In this document: positions 22,285 through 28,859 of the stretch, piece by piece
How positions within the stretch are numbered: position 1 is the first letter of the stretch
Layout of the letters: every line of letters starts with the position of its first letter
The notes under the pieces: generated by a model
The model's input: the letters and a program-made list of their open reading frames with translations, nothing else
What the model was told of the DNA's origin: nothing
Databases searched by the model: none
NCBI GenBank assembly: GCA_016782405.1
Contig: JADHYO010000004.1
Span: 1 to 34,187 of the forward strand
Direction of reading: 5' to 3'
Length of the DNA: 34,187 nt
Source: Candidatus Aenigmatarchaeota archaeon
Lineage (GTDB): Archaea; Aenigmatarchaeota; Aenigmatarchaeia; QMZP01
Translations under genes and position numbers: made by a program

Positions 22285-22489
22285 TACTTTAATCCCCGGA
22301 GGACCACCTGTGGCGAAGGCGCTACACTAGAACGGATCCGACGGTCAGGGATGAAAGCTAGGGGAGCAAAGCGGATTAGATACCCGCGTAGTCCTAGCTG
22401 TAAACGATGCCCGCTAGACATTGGCACTCTTACGGGGGGTGCCAGAGTCGTAGGGAAACCGTTAAGCGGGCCGCCTGGGAAGTACGGTC

Positions 22490-23130
22490 ATGAATCTAGG
22501 AATATTAGACCTCGAGTCAATAATGACTATGAACTTTTCAGAGATTGACTCAAAAGCATATATTGCAGGAGTGATTGGTGGGGATGGTCACCTTAATAAA
22601 AACTTTATACAGATAGATGGTGACTCCCCTCAATGGTTACAAACAATTAATACACTGTTCACTACCTGCTTCAACAAACAGGGAAGAGTATATCACAAGA
22701 AGGGAAGTCGTGGATACCGATTATACATATCATCACGATCCCCTGTCCATTATTTTCATGAAAAATGGAATATACCCTTCGGTAAGAAAAGCAAAATTAT
22801 TGAGCCACCCAGGTCGTTAACCCAAGAACGCGAATTAAAGTCATTCCTTATAGGATGGTTTGACGCTGAAGCACATGTCGAACATTGGAAACATCCAAGG
22901 ACAAAACGGATATATCTGAGAATCCAATTCAAAACGAAAAGCGAATCAATACGAAATTTTCTTTTGACGATTCTCCAAGATAGCGGTGTCAATGCAAGTG
23001 TCTATAAGGACAATGAAGGAAGTTTCAGACTTCAAATAGGTTCAAGAAATGATATTACCGAATACAAGCAAAATTTCATTTTTTTGCATCCAAAAAAATC
23101 AGAACTATTGAATTCCTAGATTCACCGGAA
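22490..23130 (+). other. 16S archaeal intron with homing endonuclease gene (about E. coli 897)
   Basis: AAGTACGGTC and GCAAGGCTGAAACTT are contiguous in normal 16S but separated here by 641 nt. The ends pair as GAATCTAGGAAT / ATTCCTAGATTC, a 12-bp stem next to the splice sites as in bulge-helix-bulge archaeal introns. The body encodes a LAGLIDADG protein. Confidence 0.88.
22523..23119 (+). CDS. LAGLIDADG homing endonuclease (16S intron)
   Basis: Two dodecapeptide-like motifs are visible, AYIAGVIGGDGHLN and FLIGWFDAEAHVE. The acidic residues needed for metal binding (D of GGDG, D of WFDAE) are retained, so the enzyme may be active. It would cut intron-less 16S genes at the insertion site and copy the intron there. 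The ORF fills nearly the whole intron and ends 11 nt before the 3' junction. I start at ATG 22523; ATG 22529 is two codons later. The track start at 22490 coincides with the 5' splice site. No clear TATA box precedes it. Confidence 0.85.
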   Translation: MTMNFSEIDSKAYIAGVIGGDGHLNKNFIQIDGDSPQWLQTINTLFTTCFNKQGRVYHKKGSRGYRLYISSRSPVHYFHEKWNIPFGKKSKIIEPPRSLTQERELKSFLIGWFDAEAHVEHWKHPRTKRIYLRIQFKTKSESIRNFLLTILQDSGVNASVYKDNEGSFRLQIGSRNDITEYKQNFIFLHPKKSELLNS

Positions 23131-23308
23131 GCAAGGCTGAAACTTAAGGGAATTGGCGGGGGAGTACACAAGGGGTGGAGGCTGCGGTTTAATTCGATTC
23201 AACGCGAGGAACCTTACCAGCGGCGACAGCAGAATGAAGGTCAGGCTGAAGGTCTTACCAAACAAGCTGAGAGGAGCTGCATGGCCGTCGTCAGTTCGTG
23301 TCGTGAGA

Positions 23309-23348
23309 ATATTGTTTTCACGTCATGAGAACCGTGTTCCGATACAGG
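23309..23348 (+). other. 16S micro-intron at about E. coli 1068
   Basis: GTGTCGTGAGA is followed by 40 extra nt, then TGTCCTGTTAAGTCAGG. Joining restores GTGAGATGTCCTGTTAAGTC. Larger introns are known at a site near 1068 in crenarchaeal 16S. Confidence 0.75.
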
Positions 23349-23368
23349 TGTCCTGTTAAGTCAGGTAA

Positions 23369-23411
23369 ACAGCTAGACGACTTTATTTTATATGTCGTCT
23401 TTCTGGTCTAT
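23369..23411 (+). other. 16S micro-intron at about E. coli 1092
   Basis: GTCAGGTAA and CGAACGAGACCC are split by 43 nt that carry the perfect hairpin AGACGAC-loop-GTCGTCT. Joining restores the universal AACGAGCG-type sequence. It lies only 20 nt after the previous micro-intron. Confidence 0.75.
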
Positions 23412-23679
23412 CGAACGAGACCCATATCCTATGTTGCAACCTGTCCCTCCGGGGGCGGGGCACTCATAGGAGACCGCTGCTGATAAAGCAGAGGAAGGAA
23501 TGGTCGACGGCAGGTCCGTATGGTCTGAATCCGCTGGGTTACACGCGGCCTACAATGGCTGGGATAATAGGATGCCACCCTGTAAGGGGGAGCCAATCCT
23601 CAAACCCAGTCCAAATCCGGATCGAGGGCTGCAACCCGCTCTCGTGAAGCCGAAATCCCTAGTAGTCGCTGGTCATCAA

Positions 23680-23730
23680 GCACCCTTTTAGAAAAAGGCT
23701 GCACCCAAAAACTAAAAGAGTGCGTGAAAT
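23680..23730 (+). other. 16S micro-intron in the helix 43 loop (family prototype)
   Basis: CGCTGGTCATCAA should run straight into CTAGCGGCGAATATG, with CGCTGG pairing CTAGCG. Here 51 nt intervene, beginning GCACCCTTTTAGAAAAAGG. The core CCTTTT...AAAAGG-CTGCACCC recurs in two tRNA introns in this window. Confidence 0.8.
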
Positions 23731-23785
23731 CTAGCGGCGAATATGTTCCTACTCCTTGCACACACTGGGCTCAGAAAAACAGAAA

Positions 23786-23796
23786 AGCTTTATAAC
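23786..23796 (+). promoter_or_regulatory. TATA box inside the 16S intron
   Basis: AGCTTTATAACAC lies about 28 nt before the endonuclease ATG at 23818, so the gene can be transcribed separately from the rRNA. Confidence 0.5.
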
Positions 23797-23817
23797 ACAT
23801 GAAGACAATAAGTCTAT

Positions 23818-24567
23818 ATGAAGCGTGCAAGATACCTAAGGTTAGTAGCTCTTTGTCTCTCGGATGGTGGAGTTGGTTTCAGTAGTGGAACAAAGTATAT
23901 CCACTTTACAAACCAATCTCCTATCCTATTGGATCTTTTTAAAAAAGAGATTAGGAAATTCTCCAACTCTAAAATCCATAAACAAATTAAGGAAAGGGGG
24001 ATTACGTTAAGGGTTTTTGATAAAAATCTAGTGAAAAATCTCCTGGAAATATCACCAAATTTTAGGACCAAGCCAGTTGATCATCACCCTGTAAACAGAA
24101 AAATCCAGGAAATAACAACTCTTAACGGTATTAAATACCCAAAAATCAGAATTCCTAACGATATATTCATATCCAAGAGAGACAAATCAGAATTCCTTAG
24201 AATATATGCTTCATGCGATGGTTATCCATCTATATTCCCCAGGAAATATTCTTGGTCTGCGGTTGAAAGGATCGTAGCTATAGTGGCTCAACATCCGATT
24301 ATAAAGAAAAGAATCTCAGAGCTTCTGACAGAATTTGACATAAACCATAAAATTAAAATGTCAGGAGTCTTTATGCGAAGTAGAGAAGCTATTATAAAAT
24401 ATAAGGAAAACATTGGCTTTGTTGATGGTGTTAGAATGACAGGAAATTCAAAATTCTGGAAAGGCGTAACAAAAAACAAGGTTCTGGATATTATATCAAA
24501 ATCTTATGATATTAAATTCCCTTCAAAAGATAAAAGCGATGTTCTTCGTGTGTTAAAAAGTGTCTGA
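23818..24567 (+). CDS. LAGLIDADG-type homing endonuclease (16S intron), 249 aa
   Basis: The N-terminal motif RLVALCLSDGGVGFSSGTKYIHFTNQSP and the later EFLRIYASCDGYPSIFPRK are diverged dodecapeptide motifs, each with a central Asp (SDGG, CDG). The remainder (RIVAIVAQHPIIKKRISELLTEFDIN) is typical of the second subdomain. Endonuclease activity is plausible. It lies wholly inside the intron and starts with ATG about 28 nt from a TATA box. The protein shows no clear similarity to the other two endonucleases here beyond the motif, so the introns probably arrived separately. Confidence 0.78.
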   Translation: MKRARYLRLVALCLSDGGVGFSSGTKYIHFTNQSPILLDLFKKEIRKFSNSKIHKQIKERGITLRVFDKNLVKNLLEISPNFRTKPVDHHPVNRKIQEITTLNGIKYPKIRIPNDIFISKRDKSEFLRIYASCDGYPSIFPRKYSWSAVERIVAIVAQHPIIKKRISELLTEFDINHKIKMSGVFMRSREAIIKYKENIGFVDGVRMTGNSKFWKGVTKNKVLDIISKSYDIKFPSKDKSDVLRVLKSV

Positions 24568-24676
24568 AATCTTTCTGGGTTTAGGTGTAAACTGCCCGTC
24601 AAGCCAACCGAGTGGATTTATGGCGAGCTTCTGGTTCTTGCCAGAATCAAGTCATTTTTCTGCAAGGTGGGCTAAG

Positions 24677-24707
24677 AATCTTCTAAGGTTTCTTAGCAGG
24701 TTAGCAA
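24677..24707 (+). other. 16S micro-intron at about E. coli 1494
   Basis: GTGGGCTAAG is followed by 31 nt with the hairpin CTAAG-GTTT-CTTAG, then TCGTAA. Removing it and the next insert restores CTAAGTCGTAACAAGGTAACC exactly. Confidence 0.7.
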
Positions 24708-24713
24708 TCGTAA

Positions 24714-24783
24714 GATGGCTAGATGGGCAAACTGACTGCTTCGGCAGGATGATAGTTTAGGGAACATTTAGTGGTCCGACAAA
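24714..24783 (+). other. 16S micro-intron at about E. coli 1500
   Basis: The 6-nt exon TCGTAA is followed by 70 nt including CTGC-TTCG-GCAG, then CAAGGTAACCG. This is the second of two inserts in the decoding-site strand of helix 44. Confidence 0.68.
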
Positions 24784-24920
24784 CAAGGTAACCGTACGGG
24801 AACGTGCGGTTGGATCACCTCCTTATTTTGTTTCCACCGGGATTCCGAATTAGCGCAGGCTTTGCCTGTGTTTTCCGAAGTTGAGGGCCGATAGATCAAC
24901 GGTAGATCGCCTGCCTTGCA

Positions 24921-24965
24921 GCGCACCTTTTTAGAAAAAAGCTGCACCAAAAAAGTGAGCAAGTT
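24921..24965 (+). other. tRNA-Ala anticodon-loop intron (micro-intron family member)
   Basis: At the canonical 37/38 site. GCGCACCTTTTTAGAAAAAA then GCTGCACCAAAAAAG closely matches the 16S insert at 23680. Confidence 0.75.
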
Positions 24966-24986
24966 AGCAGGAGGCTGTGGGTTCAA

Positions 24987-25033
24987 AAGCACTTTCTTTA
25001 AAAAAAGAAAGCGCCCAAAGAAAAGGGCTGAAC
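24987..25033 (+). other. tRNA-Ala T-loop intron
   Basis: It splits the T loop between about positions 58 and 60. GCAC, an 8-bp stem CTTTCTTT/AAAGAAAG, then CGCCCAAAG give the same architecture as the other family members with a different stem. Confidence 0.68.
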
Positions 25034-25084
25034 ATCCCACTCGGTCCATTGCTTCAATCTAAAGCGCGCAGGGGTATACAAAAA

Positions 25085-25098
25085 GTTATATAAATACA
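25085..25098 (+). promoter_or_regulatory. Strong TATA box between tRNA-Ala and 23S
   Basis: GTTATATAAATACA is one of the clearest TATA boxes in the window. It predicts a transcript start near 25115-25120 that would cover the hairpin-rich spacer and possibly 23S. Confidence 0.6.
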
Positions 25099-25119
25099 GA
25101 CTTCAATAGTTTGTATTAT

Positions 25120-25440
25120 TACATAGGAGCCACTTTAGCTGGACAGGGTCCTCCACATTTGGTGACAGCGGATATGGGGTGCAGCAGGTAGTAGGCAACA
25201 TCTATCTGGTTCTCTGGAGATGAGAGGCTGTTTAGAGCAACAGCTGTATACAGCTTAATGGCGTTCATGCTCATGCCTTTGGCATTGGGACTGGTCCGGT
25301 GTTCCAGAAGAACATCGAGCTGGTGAGATGAAGCGCCTCAAACATTGAGGTGTGGAATGAAGGGGAATCATGAAGAAAAAATACTGGCTTCTGACCCCCA
25401 AGCAAAAACTTGGGGTAATGAGGAAGTGAACACCATCTGA
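25120..25440 (+). ncRNA. Candidate structured RNA in the 16S-23S spacer, unidentified
   Basis: About 320 nt with no ORF lie between a TATA box and the 23S processing stem. The tract holds several clean hairpins: CGGTGTTC-CAGAA-GAACATCG, CCCCAAG-CAAAAA-CTTGGGG, GCGCCTCAAACATTGAGGTGT and AACAGCTGTATACAGCTT. I looked for signatures of SRP RNA, RNase P RNA and 5S rRNA and could not place any. It is either an independent ncRNA or a long transcribed leader of the 23S precursor. Confidence 0.4.
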
Positions 25441-25459
25441 ATTCCTTTAATGATTCATA

Positions 25460-25472
25460 GGTGAGTTATCTC
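25460..25472 (+). other. 5' strand of the 23S precursor processing stem
   Basis: GGTGAGTTATCTC is an exact 13-bp complement of GAGATAACTCACC at 30069-30081. The pair would loop out the 23S rRNA for excision by the splicing endonuclease or RNases. Confidence 0.75.
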
Positions 25473-26911
25473 GACCAAACAGTCTCGTGAAAACAGGACT
25501 GGACCAAACAAGGATTTTCGCGCTGTATGGTGGATGGCTTGGCTCAGACACCGATGAAGGACGTGGCAAGCTGCGATAAGCCCGGGCTAACCGCAAGCAG
25601 GTTTTGAACCCGGGATTTCCTAATAGGACTCCTCTTGTACTCCCGGAATTTATTCTGGGAGAGGGGACGCGGAGAAGTGAAGCATCTCAGTATCCGCAGG
25701 AAAAGAAATCAATTGAGATTCTGTTAGTAAGGGCGACTGAAAGCAGAGTAGGACAAACCGAAGCTGCGCTGAAAAGCGTTAGCGATGTGGGGTTCGGACC
25801 AGTGCTTGGCCCAGCTCCCTGATCTGAAGTTCCCTGGAAAGGGACGCCACAGACGGTGACAGCCCGGTAAGACAAAGGGAGAAGGTTAATAGCTGGTATC
25901 CAGAGTATGGCTGGTTAAATTTCTAGCCAGAATGTGGGGGACAATAACCTCCAATCCTAAATATAGTCTGAGACCGATAGCGTACTATGTACGGTGACGG
26001 AAAGCTGAAAAGAATCCTTAACAGGAGATGAAAAGATCCTGAAACCATACAGTTATAGGTTGATATGGCCTGTAGTATCTGTTCCGAAGGAAACGAGGAA
26101 CAGTTTCAGGTTATATCGTCCGTTTTGAAACACGCGGCAAGGAGTTTACCTCTGTGGCGAGCCGGAAGGCATAGCGAAAGCGAATCTTCCGCAGCCTTGC
26201 AAAAGGCCAGGGAAGTGGGTATGAAAGTGCCCAAGTCACTGGGGTAAGACCCGAAACCGGACGATCTAGCCCTTGGCAGTGTGAAGTCCTCCGAAAGGGG
26301 GATGGAGGCGCGTTAGCAGTACTGAGATTCAAATCGTTTGCGTGACCTGGGGCTAGGGGTGAAAAGCCAATCGAGTTCGGTGATAGCTGGTTCCTCTCGA
26401 AATGGGCCCCAGCCCAGCCTTGCTTGAGACAGGTAGAGTGGTAGAGCTACTGATCAGGTAACCAAGGGGAGAAATCCCCAGTTGCTTTGTCAAACTCCGA
26501 ATACTTTACCGTCGTAGAAAGCAGGAGTGCGGAAACGGGGTAAGCTCGTTTTCCGAAAGGTAGAGAAGCCTTCTCAGGGTTAAGGTCCCTAAATGCTTGT
26601 TAAGTGATGAAGAGAGTTCCTAACCACAAACAGTGGGAACGTTGGCTTAGAAGCAGCCATCGCATAATGAGTGCGTAACAGCTCACCCACCGAGGTTAGG
26701 TGCCTCGAGGATGGACGGGACTAAACAAGCTACCGATACCTTGATCCTCCCTCTTAGAGGGAGCGAAGTAGAGAGGTGTTTTATGAGGGCAGAAGCTTTT
26801 TCGTAAGGGAAAGTGGACCTCATAAAAACAAGAATCTTGCTGAAAGTAACAGCGAAGTAAGGTGAGAATCCTTACCACCTAAAGGGCTAGGGTTCCTCAG
26901 CAACGGTCATC

Positions 26912-27160
26912 GAGAAAACTACTTTAATAGTGAAAACAATAAATCGCATGGATTCCAAAAAAATTCTGGAAATTGTTAAAAAATGGAACATCAATTATAC
27001 TCCGGAATTTCGCGGATTTCGTTGTGCCAAATGCCAGAAAAAAATGCACAAAGCATGGCATATTTGGCTTAATGAAGGCGGTTACAAAATTGAAGTTCAT
27101 TTCTGCAGAAAATGTGGAAAAGATATTGGACTTAAGTGATGTGGTTTTCTCGGCCGAATC
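26912..27160 (+). other. 23S intron encoding a zinc-ribbon protein (domain III)
   Basis: CTCAGCAACGGTCATC should continue GGCTGAGGG. Instead 249 nt intervene, with ends GAGAAAAC / GTTTTCTC able to pair. The insert carries a 63-codon ORF that is not LAGLIDADG. Confidence 0.8.
26948..27139 (+). CDS. Intron-encoded small zinc-ribbon protein, 63 aa
   Basis: From ATG 26948 the protein reads MDSKKILEIVKKWNINYTPEFRGFRCAKCQKKMHKAWHIWLNEGG and ends HFCRKCGKDIGLK. The two CxxC pairs (CAKC and CRKC) should bind one zinc. The N-terminal helix is Lys-rich, so nucleic-acid binding is likely. It carries no nuclease motif I recognise. A TATA-like CTTTAATAG lies about 28 nt upstream, suggesting an independent leaderless mRNA, so I prefer this ATG over the GTG at 26930. 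A splicing helper or relic of a larger mobility protein are both possible. Confidence 0.6.
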   Translation: MDSKKILEIVKKWNINYTPEFRGFRCAKCQKKMHKAWHIWLNEGGYKIEVHFCRKCGKDIGLK

Positions 27161-27185
27161 GGCTGAGGGTTAATGGCAATAGGAA

Positions 27186-27198
27186 CTTTATATACCTG
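27186..27198 (+). promoter_or_regulatory. TATA box inside the second 23S intron
   Basis: AACTTTATATACC is about 30 nt before the endonuclease ATG at 27225. Confidence 0.5.
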
Positions 27199-27224
27199 GT
27201 AGCACAATAAATAACTGATGATAT

Positions 27225-28169
27225 ATGGAAATATTGAGGTTATTGCCCCCTGATACAAGAGTACAACTACAAAACTATTCGGAATTGGAGAAGCTCATAG
27301 ACACCCATAGAAATAATATAGAGAAAGTCCTTAAGCGTTCAAAGCAACAAATTTCTCTATATAAAAAAGGGAAAACGAAACTGAGCATAAAACAACTAAG
27401 AAAACTGTCAGAAATTTTCAATTTTAAATGGGAGACTAATATCGAAAATTTCGGTCTTGAAGCTTCTAAACATCTCATCAAATTACCAACAGAAATAAAA
27501 ATTTCTGAAAATTTAGCGTGGCTTCTAGGCTTTCATTCGACGGAAAATTCAGAAACACCTCACTCATTTGGTATTTGTAATTCAGATATCAGGTTAGTGA
27601 AAAAGGCAATAGATGTCATAAAGGAAATGAAATTCCCAGAAGAACTCATAAAAATAGAGGTCAGATATACCAAAGATATTGATATACAGAATCTTATACA
27701 AGAAGTTGTCAAGACTTTGAGTAGAGACGCGAAAACAGTCAACACAAGGAAGATGGAAGAAAAAAGTCTCACAAAAAAACCTTTGTATACAGCTCGTATA
27801 AACTCAAGACTAATAAAAGAAATATTTAACAATATGCATAATACAATTCTTGGGCATTTCAGTAAATTTCCACTACCAATTCAGAAAAGTTATATCAGAG
27901 GGATTTATGATGCAGATGGTTGGTTCAACAAAGCGAAGAAGATTATAGTTCTTGCTCAAAAAGAAGAAGAAACCATAGATTTTGTTTATGGTGCTTTAAA
28001 GAGATTTGGAATACGAACAAGGAAGGAATACTGGAAATATAGAGATTATCATGTTTGTGTTATTGTTCATGGTAAACAAGGGGAAAATCTAAAAAAATTC
28101 ATCAATATTATTGGTTTTTCTCATCAAGAAAAAGCTATCAGAATGAAGAAATTCCTATTGTCAGCTTAA
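27225..28169 (+). CDS. LAGLIDADG homing endonuclease with N-terminal HTH (23S intron), 314 aa
   Basis: Residues 35-75 (VLKRSKQQISLYKKGKTKLSIKQLRKLSEIF) look like a Cro/XRE-type helix-turn-helix. The endonuclease part follows, with LAWLLGFHSTENSETPHSFGICNSDIRLVKKA as a degenerate first motif and SYIRGIYDADGWFNKAKKIIVL as a clear second LAGLIDADG motif. The first motif has lost its Asp (FHSTE), so catalysis may be impaired. The stop codon coincides with the 3' splice site, so the ORF uses the entire intron end. Confidence 0.82.
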   Translation: MEILRLLPPDTRVQLQNYSELEKLIDTHRNNIEKVLKRSKQQISLYKKGKTKLSIKQLRKLSEIFNFKWETNIENFGLEASKHLIKLPTEIKISENLAWLLGFHSTENSETPHSFGICNSDIRLVKKAIDVIKEMKFPEELIKIEVRYTKDIDIQNLIQEVVKTLSRDAKTVNTRKMEEKSLTKKPLYTARINSRLIKEIFNNMHNTILGHFSKFPLPIQKSYIRGIYDADGWFNKAKKIIVLAQKEEETIDFVYGALKRFGIRTRKEYWKYRDYHVCVIVHGKQGENLKKFINIIGFSHQEKAIRMKKFLLSA

Positions 28170-28600
28170 GTCGGTCCTAAGGGTTGCCCTAACTGGAGCA
28201 ACTCGAAAGGGAACACGGTTAATATTCCGTGACTGAAAGAATACGTGCGGCGACGCAAGCCAGGTTCCTGACGCTTTGGGATATGCCAAGTGCAGTCATG
28301 CATTTAAATCATGAAGCCTTCTGAGTGTCGTAACGACGAGAAGAAGGTGAAGTGACGAAGGCCGCAAGGTTTGGCTGATTCCTGGAGCCCGTGAAAAGGG
28401 AACAGGGAAGAATTTCTTTCATCCGTACCGAGAACCGTCTCTGGTGCCCCTCGCTGAAAAGGCGAAGGTGTGTTAGGAGAAATCAGTCTAGGGAATTCGG
28501 CAAATTAGCCCCGTATCTTTGGTATAAGGGGTGCCTACTACCTTCCTTCGGGAAGAAAAGTAGGTCTCAGTAACAAGGGGGTTCCGACTGTTTAACAAAC

Positions 28601-28640
28601 ATTTCGACGTTCTTAAGGAACGTCTATCTGGGTAACAAAC
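28601..28640 (+). other. 23S micro-intron at about E. coli 1780
   Basis: GACTGTTTAACAAAC is followed by 40 nt containing GACGTTC-TTAAG-GAACGTC, then GTAGGGGGCTGCTAG. AACAAAC occurs at both edges, so the cut can be shifted by up to 7 nt. Removing one copy restores normal sequence. Confidence 0.72.
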
Positions 28641-28765
28641 GTAGGGGGCTGCTAGTCCGAAAGGATTTGTATAGCTCCTGAGGCCTGTCCAGTGCGGGTG
28701 TGTGAATCCTGGTTTCAACCGGGTTAAGCCCCCGTAAACGGCGGCGGTAACTCTGACCGTCTTAA

Positions 28766-28813
28766 CAAGCGGTCAAATGAAAGCCCGATATGATGGGCAA
28801 CGCTTGAGATATA
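28766..28813 (+). other. 23S micro-intron at about E. coli 1927
   Basis: The H69/H71 strand CTGACCGTCTTAA should run into GGTAGCGTAA. 48 nt intervene, bounded by CAAGCG/CGCTTG and holding GCCC...GGGC. Larger introns are known near this site in other archaea. Confidence 0.75.
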
Positions 28814-28823
28814 GGTAGCGTAA

Positions 28824-28859
28824 AGTCGTTAAGCTGGATAACAGCAAAGCCATGCGTAA
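28824..28859 (+). other. 23S micro-intron at about E. coli 1935
   Basis: Ten nt after the previous insert, GGTAGCGTAA is followed by 36 foreign nt and then TCCCTTGTCGATT. GCGTAA is repeated at both edges, so the exact boundary is ambiguous. Confidence 0.68.

Larger units (their letters stand above)
23768..24594 (+). other. 16S archaeal intron with homing endonuclease gene (about E. coli 1400)
   Basis: TTGCACACACTG and CCCGTCAAGCC flank about 827 nt. The insert interrupts the universal TTGYACACACCGCCCGTC block. The inner ends CAGAAA and TTTCTG can pair near the junctions. It encodes a LAGLIDADG-type protein with its own TATA box. Confidence 0.88.
21504..24825 (+). rRNA. rrs: 16S ribosomal RNA gene with nine apparent introns
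   Basis: The gene begins AATCCGGTTGATCCCGCCGG and ends GGATCACCTCCTTA. Archaeal landmarks in order are TACGGGCCTTGAGAG, GTGCCAGCCGCC, ATTAGATACCC, AATTGGCGGGGGAG, GTCGTGAGA, TACACGCGGCCTACAATGG and CAAGGTAACCGTA. The span is 3.3 kb instead of about 1.5 kb. Reading the conserved sequence shows nine interruptions: two with LAGLIDADG ORFs and seven of 31-70 nt. Removing them restores universal sequence at each junction and leaves about 1.54 kb. The 3' tail gives the anti-Shine-Dalgarno matching the GGTGAT sites seen before genes here. Confidence 0.95.
24885..25048 (+). tRNA. tRNA-Ala (TGC) with two introns
   Basis: The acceptor stem is GGGCCGA/TCGGTCC with the G3-U70 pair that defines tRNA-Ala, followed by A73. 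The D arm is GATC-AACGGTA-GATC. The anticodon stem is CCTGC/GCAGG with loop start CTTGCA, anticodon TGC. The T arm is GTGGG/CCCAC with loop TTCAA...AT. A 45-nt intron follows position 37 (24921-24965), and about 47 nt interrupt the T loop (24987-25033). tRNA-Ala between 16S and 23S is the usual archaeal place. Confidence 0.9.
27173..28169 (+). other. 23S intron with homing endonuclease gene (domain III)
   Basis: Only 12 nt (GGCTGAGGGTTA) separate this 997-nt insert from the previous intron. The 3' exon resumes GTCGGTCCTAAGGG. Exons join to CTCAGCAACGGTCATCGGCTGAGGGTTAGTCGGTCC, the normal archaeal sequence. The boundary is ambiguous over a shared TTAA. Confidence 0.85.

Noticed and set aside
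22490-24594. Group I or group II introns in 16S
   Set aside because: The ends form short stems next to the junctions and the inserts lack recognisable group I/II core elements. Archaeal bulge-helix-bulge introns are the expected class and fit better.
25120-25440. SRP RNA, RNase P RNA or 5S rRNA in the spacer
   Set aside because: I could not find the SRP helix 8 motif, the RNase P conserved core sequences or a 5S-like pattern; it is left as an unassigned candidate.
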